In this document: positions 41,177-41,771 of the stretch, piece by piece | Layout of the letters: every line of letters begins with the position of its first letter | How positions within the stretch are numbered: the stretch's first letter is position 1 | NCBI GenBank assembly: GCA_021731495.1 | Contig: JAKFXG010000007.1 | Span: 1-41,771 of the forward strand | Reading direction: 5' to 3' | DNA from: Candidatus Parcubacteria bacterium | Lineage (GTDB): Bacteria > Patescibacteriota > Minisyncoccia > Phycocordibacterales > Phycocordibacteraceae | Length of the DNA stretch: 41,771 nt | Notes under the pieces: generated by a model | Databases searched by the model: none | Seen by the model: the letters and a program-made list of their open reading frames with translations, nothing else | Told to the model about the DNA's origin: nothing | Position numbers and translations under genes: made by a program

Positions 41177-41771
41177 ATGCAAATGGTAACTACAAAAGCG
41201 ATCGCGAAGGTCGCAGCAGTGGCCACCGGACTCGCGATGGCGATGTCAATGCTCTCGTTTGCGCCGATGGCGCAAGCGGCTCTGACTCCCTCGCAGGTTT
41301 CGGCGATCATTTCGCTCCTTCAATCGTTCGGTGCTGACGCATCGACAATCGCAAACGTTCAGGCATCGCTGACGGGCGGCACACCTTCAACGCCTCCGTC
41401 ATCTTCTGCATGTTCCTTCTCACGCAGTCTCACTATCGGCTCACAAGGAGCGGATGTGACCTGCCTCCAGCAGGCGCTTATCGCAGGAGGATTCTCGATC
41501 CCGGCAGGCGCGACAGGGTACTTCGGTACTCAGACACGAACGGCAGTTGCTTCGTGGCAGTCGTCTAAGAACATCGCTCCGGCAGTTGGGTACTTCGGTC
41601 CCATCTCACGCGCGGCGTTCAATCTTGGCGGCACACCAGGTACTCCGGGCGTTCCAGGGGTTCCAATTACGGGCAACGGCCTCAAGGTCATGCTCGCTTC
41701 GGATTCTCCGAATGGTATCGCGCTCGTCGCAGGACAGGCAATCGGCGCTCTCGGTAAGTTCACTCTCGTGA
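41177..41771 (+). CDS. exported peptidoglycan-binding protein, start of a larger surface protein (partial)
   Basis: Reading from ATG41177 gives 198 open codons with no stop before the window ends. Residues 1-36 form a signal peptide (positive start, hydrophobic run ending AQA). A peptidoglycan-binding type 1 domain follows: CSFSRSLTIGSQGADVTCLQ, then QALIAGGFSIPAGATGYFG, then TQTRTAVASWQ and GYFGPISRAAFN. The next segment has collagen-like repeats GTPGTPGVPGVP, then a new domain. It is probably a cell-wall-associated surface protein. Its start lacks a Shine-Dalgarno sequence. Confidence 0.85.
   Translation, partial: MQMVTTKAIAKVAAVATGLAMAMSMLSFAPMAQAALTPSQVSAIISLLQSFGADASTIANVQASLTGGTPSTPPSSSACSFSRSLTIGSQGADVTCLQQALIAGGFSIPAGATGYFGTQTRTAVASWQSSKNIAPAVGYFGPISRAAFNLGGTPGTPGVPGVPITGNGLKVMLASDSPNGIALVAGQAIGALGKFTLV

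Noticed and set aside
1-41771. CRISPR array, insertion sequence, prophage or rRNA genes
   Set aside because: No regularly spaced repeats, no transposase, integrase or phage structural genes, and no rRNA sequence were recognised. The HNH gene alone is not sufficient to call a mobile element.

Overview
The window looks like part of a chromosome from a small-genome member of the Candidate Phyla Radiation (Patescibacteria), most likely a parcubacterium. This is inferred from gene content and style and not proven: genes are packed tightly with many ATGA-type overlaps; MetRS has its tRNA-binding domain encoded as a separate gene; rplK is not followed by rplA and rpsR is not followed by rplI; a PilM/PilN/PilO set, SIMPL, AI-2E-type transporters and many small membrane-anchored proteins of unknown role are present; and many genes have a -10 promoter box only 6-12 nt before the start codon with no Shine-Dalgarno sequence, suggesting leaderless mRNAs. 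There is no rRNA, CRISPR array, prophage or insertion sequence.

Layout. 1-3.3 kb: ruvX, the free tRNA-binding domain, and a type IV pilus platform operon (pilM, pilN, pilO and a small membrane protein). 3.3-5.4 kb: an accessory stretch with an HNH nuclease that runs into tRNA-Arg, tRNA-Leu, a CPBP membrane protease, two poorly supported reverse-strand genes and tRNA-Val. 5.4-13.9 kb: cell-envelope and translation genes (uppS, an RluA-type pseudouridine synthase, rplS, tRNA-Leu, tRNA-His, secE, nusG, rplK), a frameshifted AI-2E transporter, a PduO-type cobalamin adenosyltransferase, and envelope proteins of unknown role. 14.2-19.9 kb: a dTMP-supply locus with a frameshifted double ThyX-like protein, bifunctional-length dCTP deaminase, ThyX, dTMP kinase, and glyA (the source of methylene-tetrahydrofolate). 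20-31.6 kb: argS, ileS, recO, a large surface-type protein, glycyl-tRNA synthetase, an intact AI-2E transporter and metG. 31.6-34.1 kb: a nucleobase/nucleoside deaminase, tatD, and rpsF-ssb-rpsR. 34.1-39.6 kb: efp, an ECF-like sigma factor with a membrane partner, recA, a small envelope protein and ftsK. 39.8-41.8 kb: an HTH regulator, a 544-nt intergenic region full of hairpins, and the start of an exported peptidoglycan-binding protein that runs off the window.

The most unusual items are: IleRS carrying an entire histidine-phosphatase domain inserted in its catalytic region; an in-frame palindromic insertion in tatD; three long perfect inverted repeats (inside ruvX, between rpsR and efp, and in front of the last gene); two single-base frame breaks, one of which sits on a textbook-shaped -1 slippery heptamer; and an EF-P without the PGKG tip loop. 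None of these could be tested by database search here.
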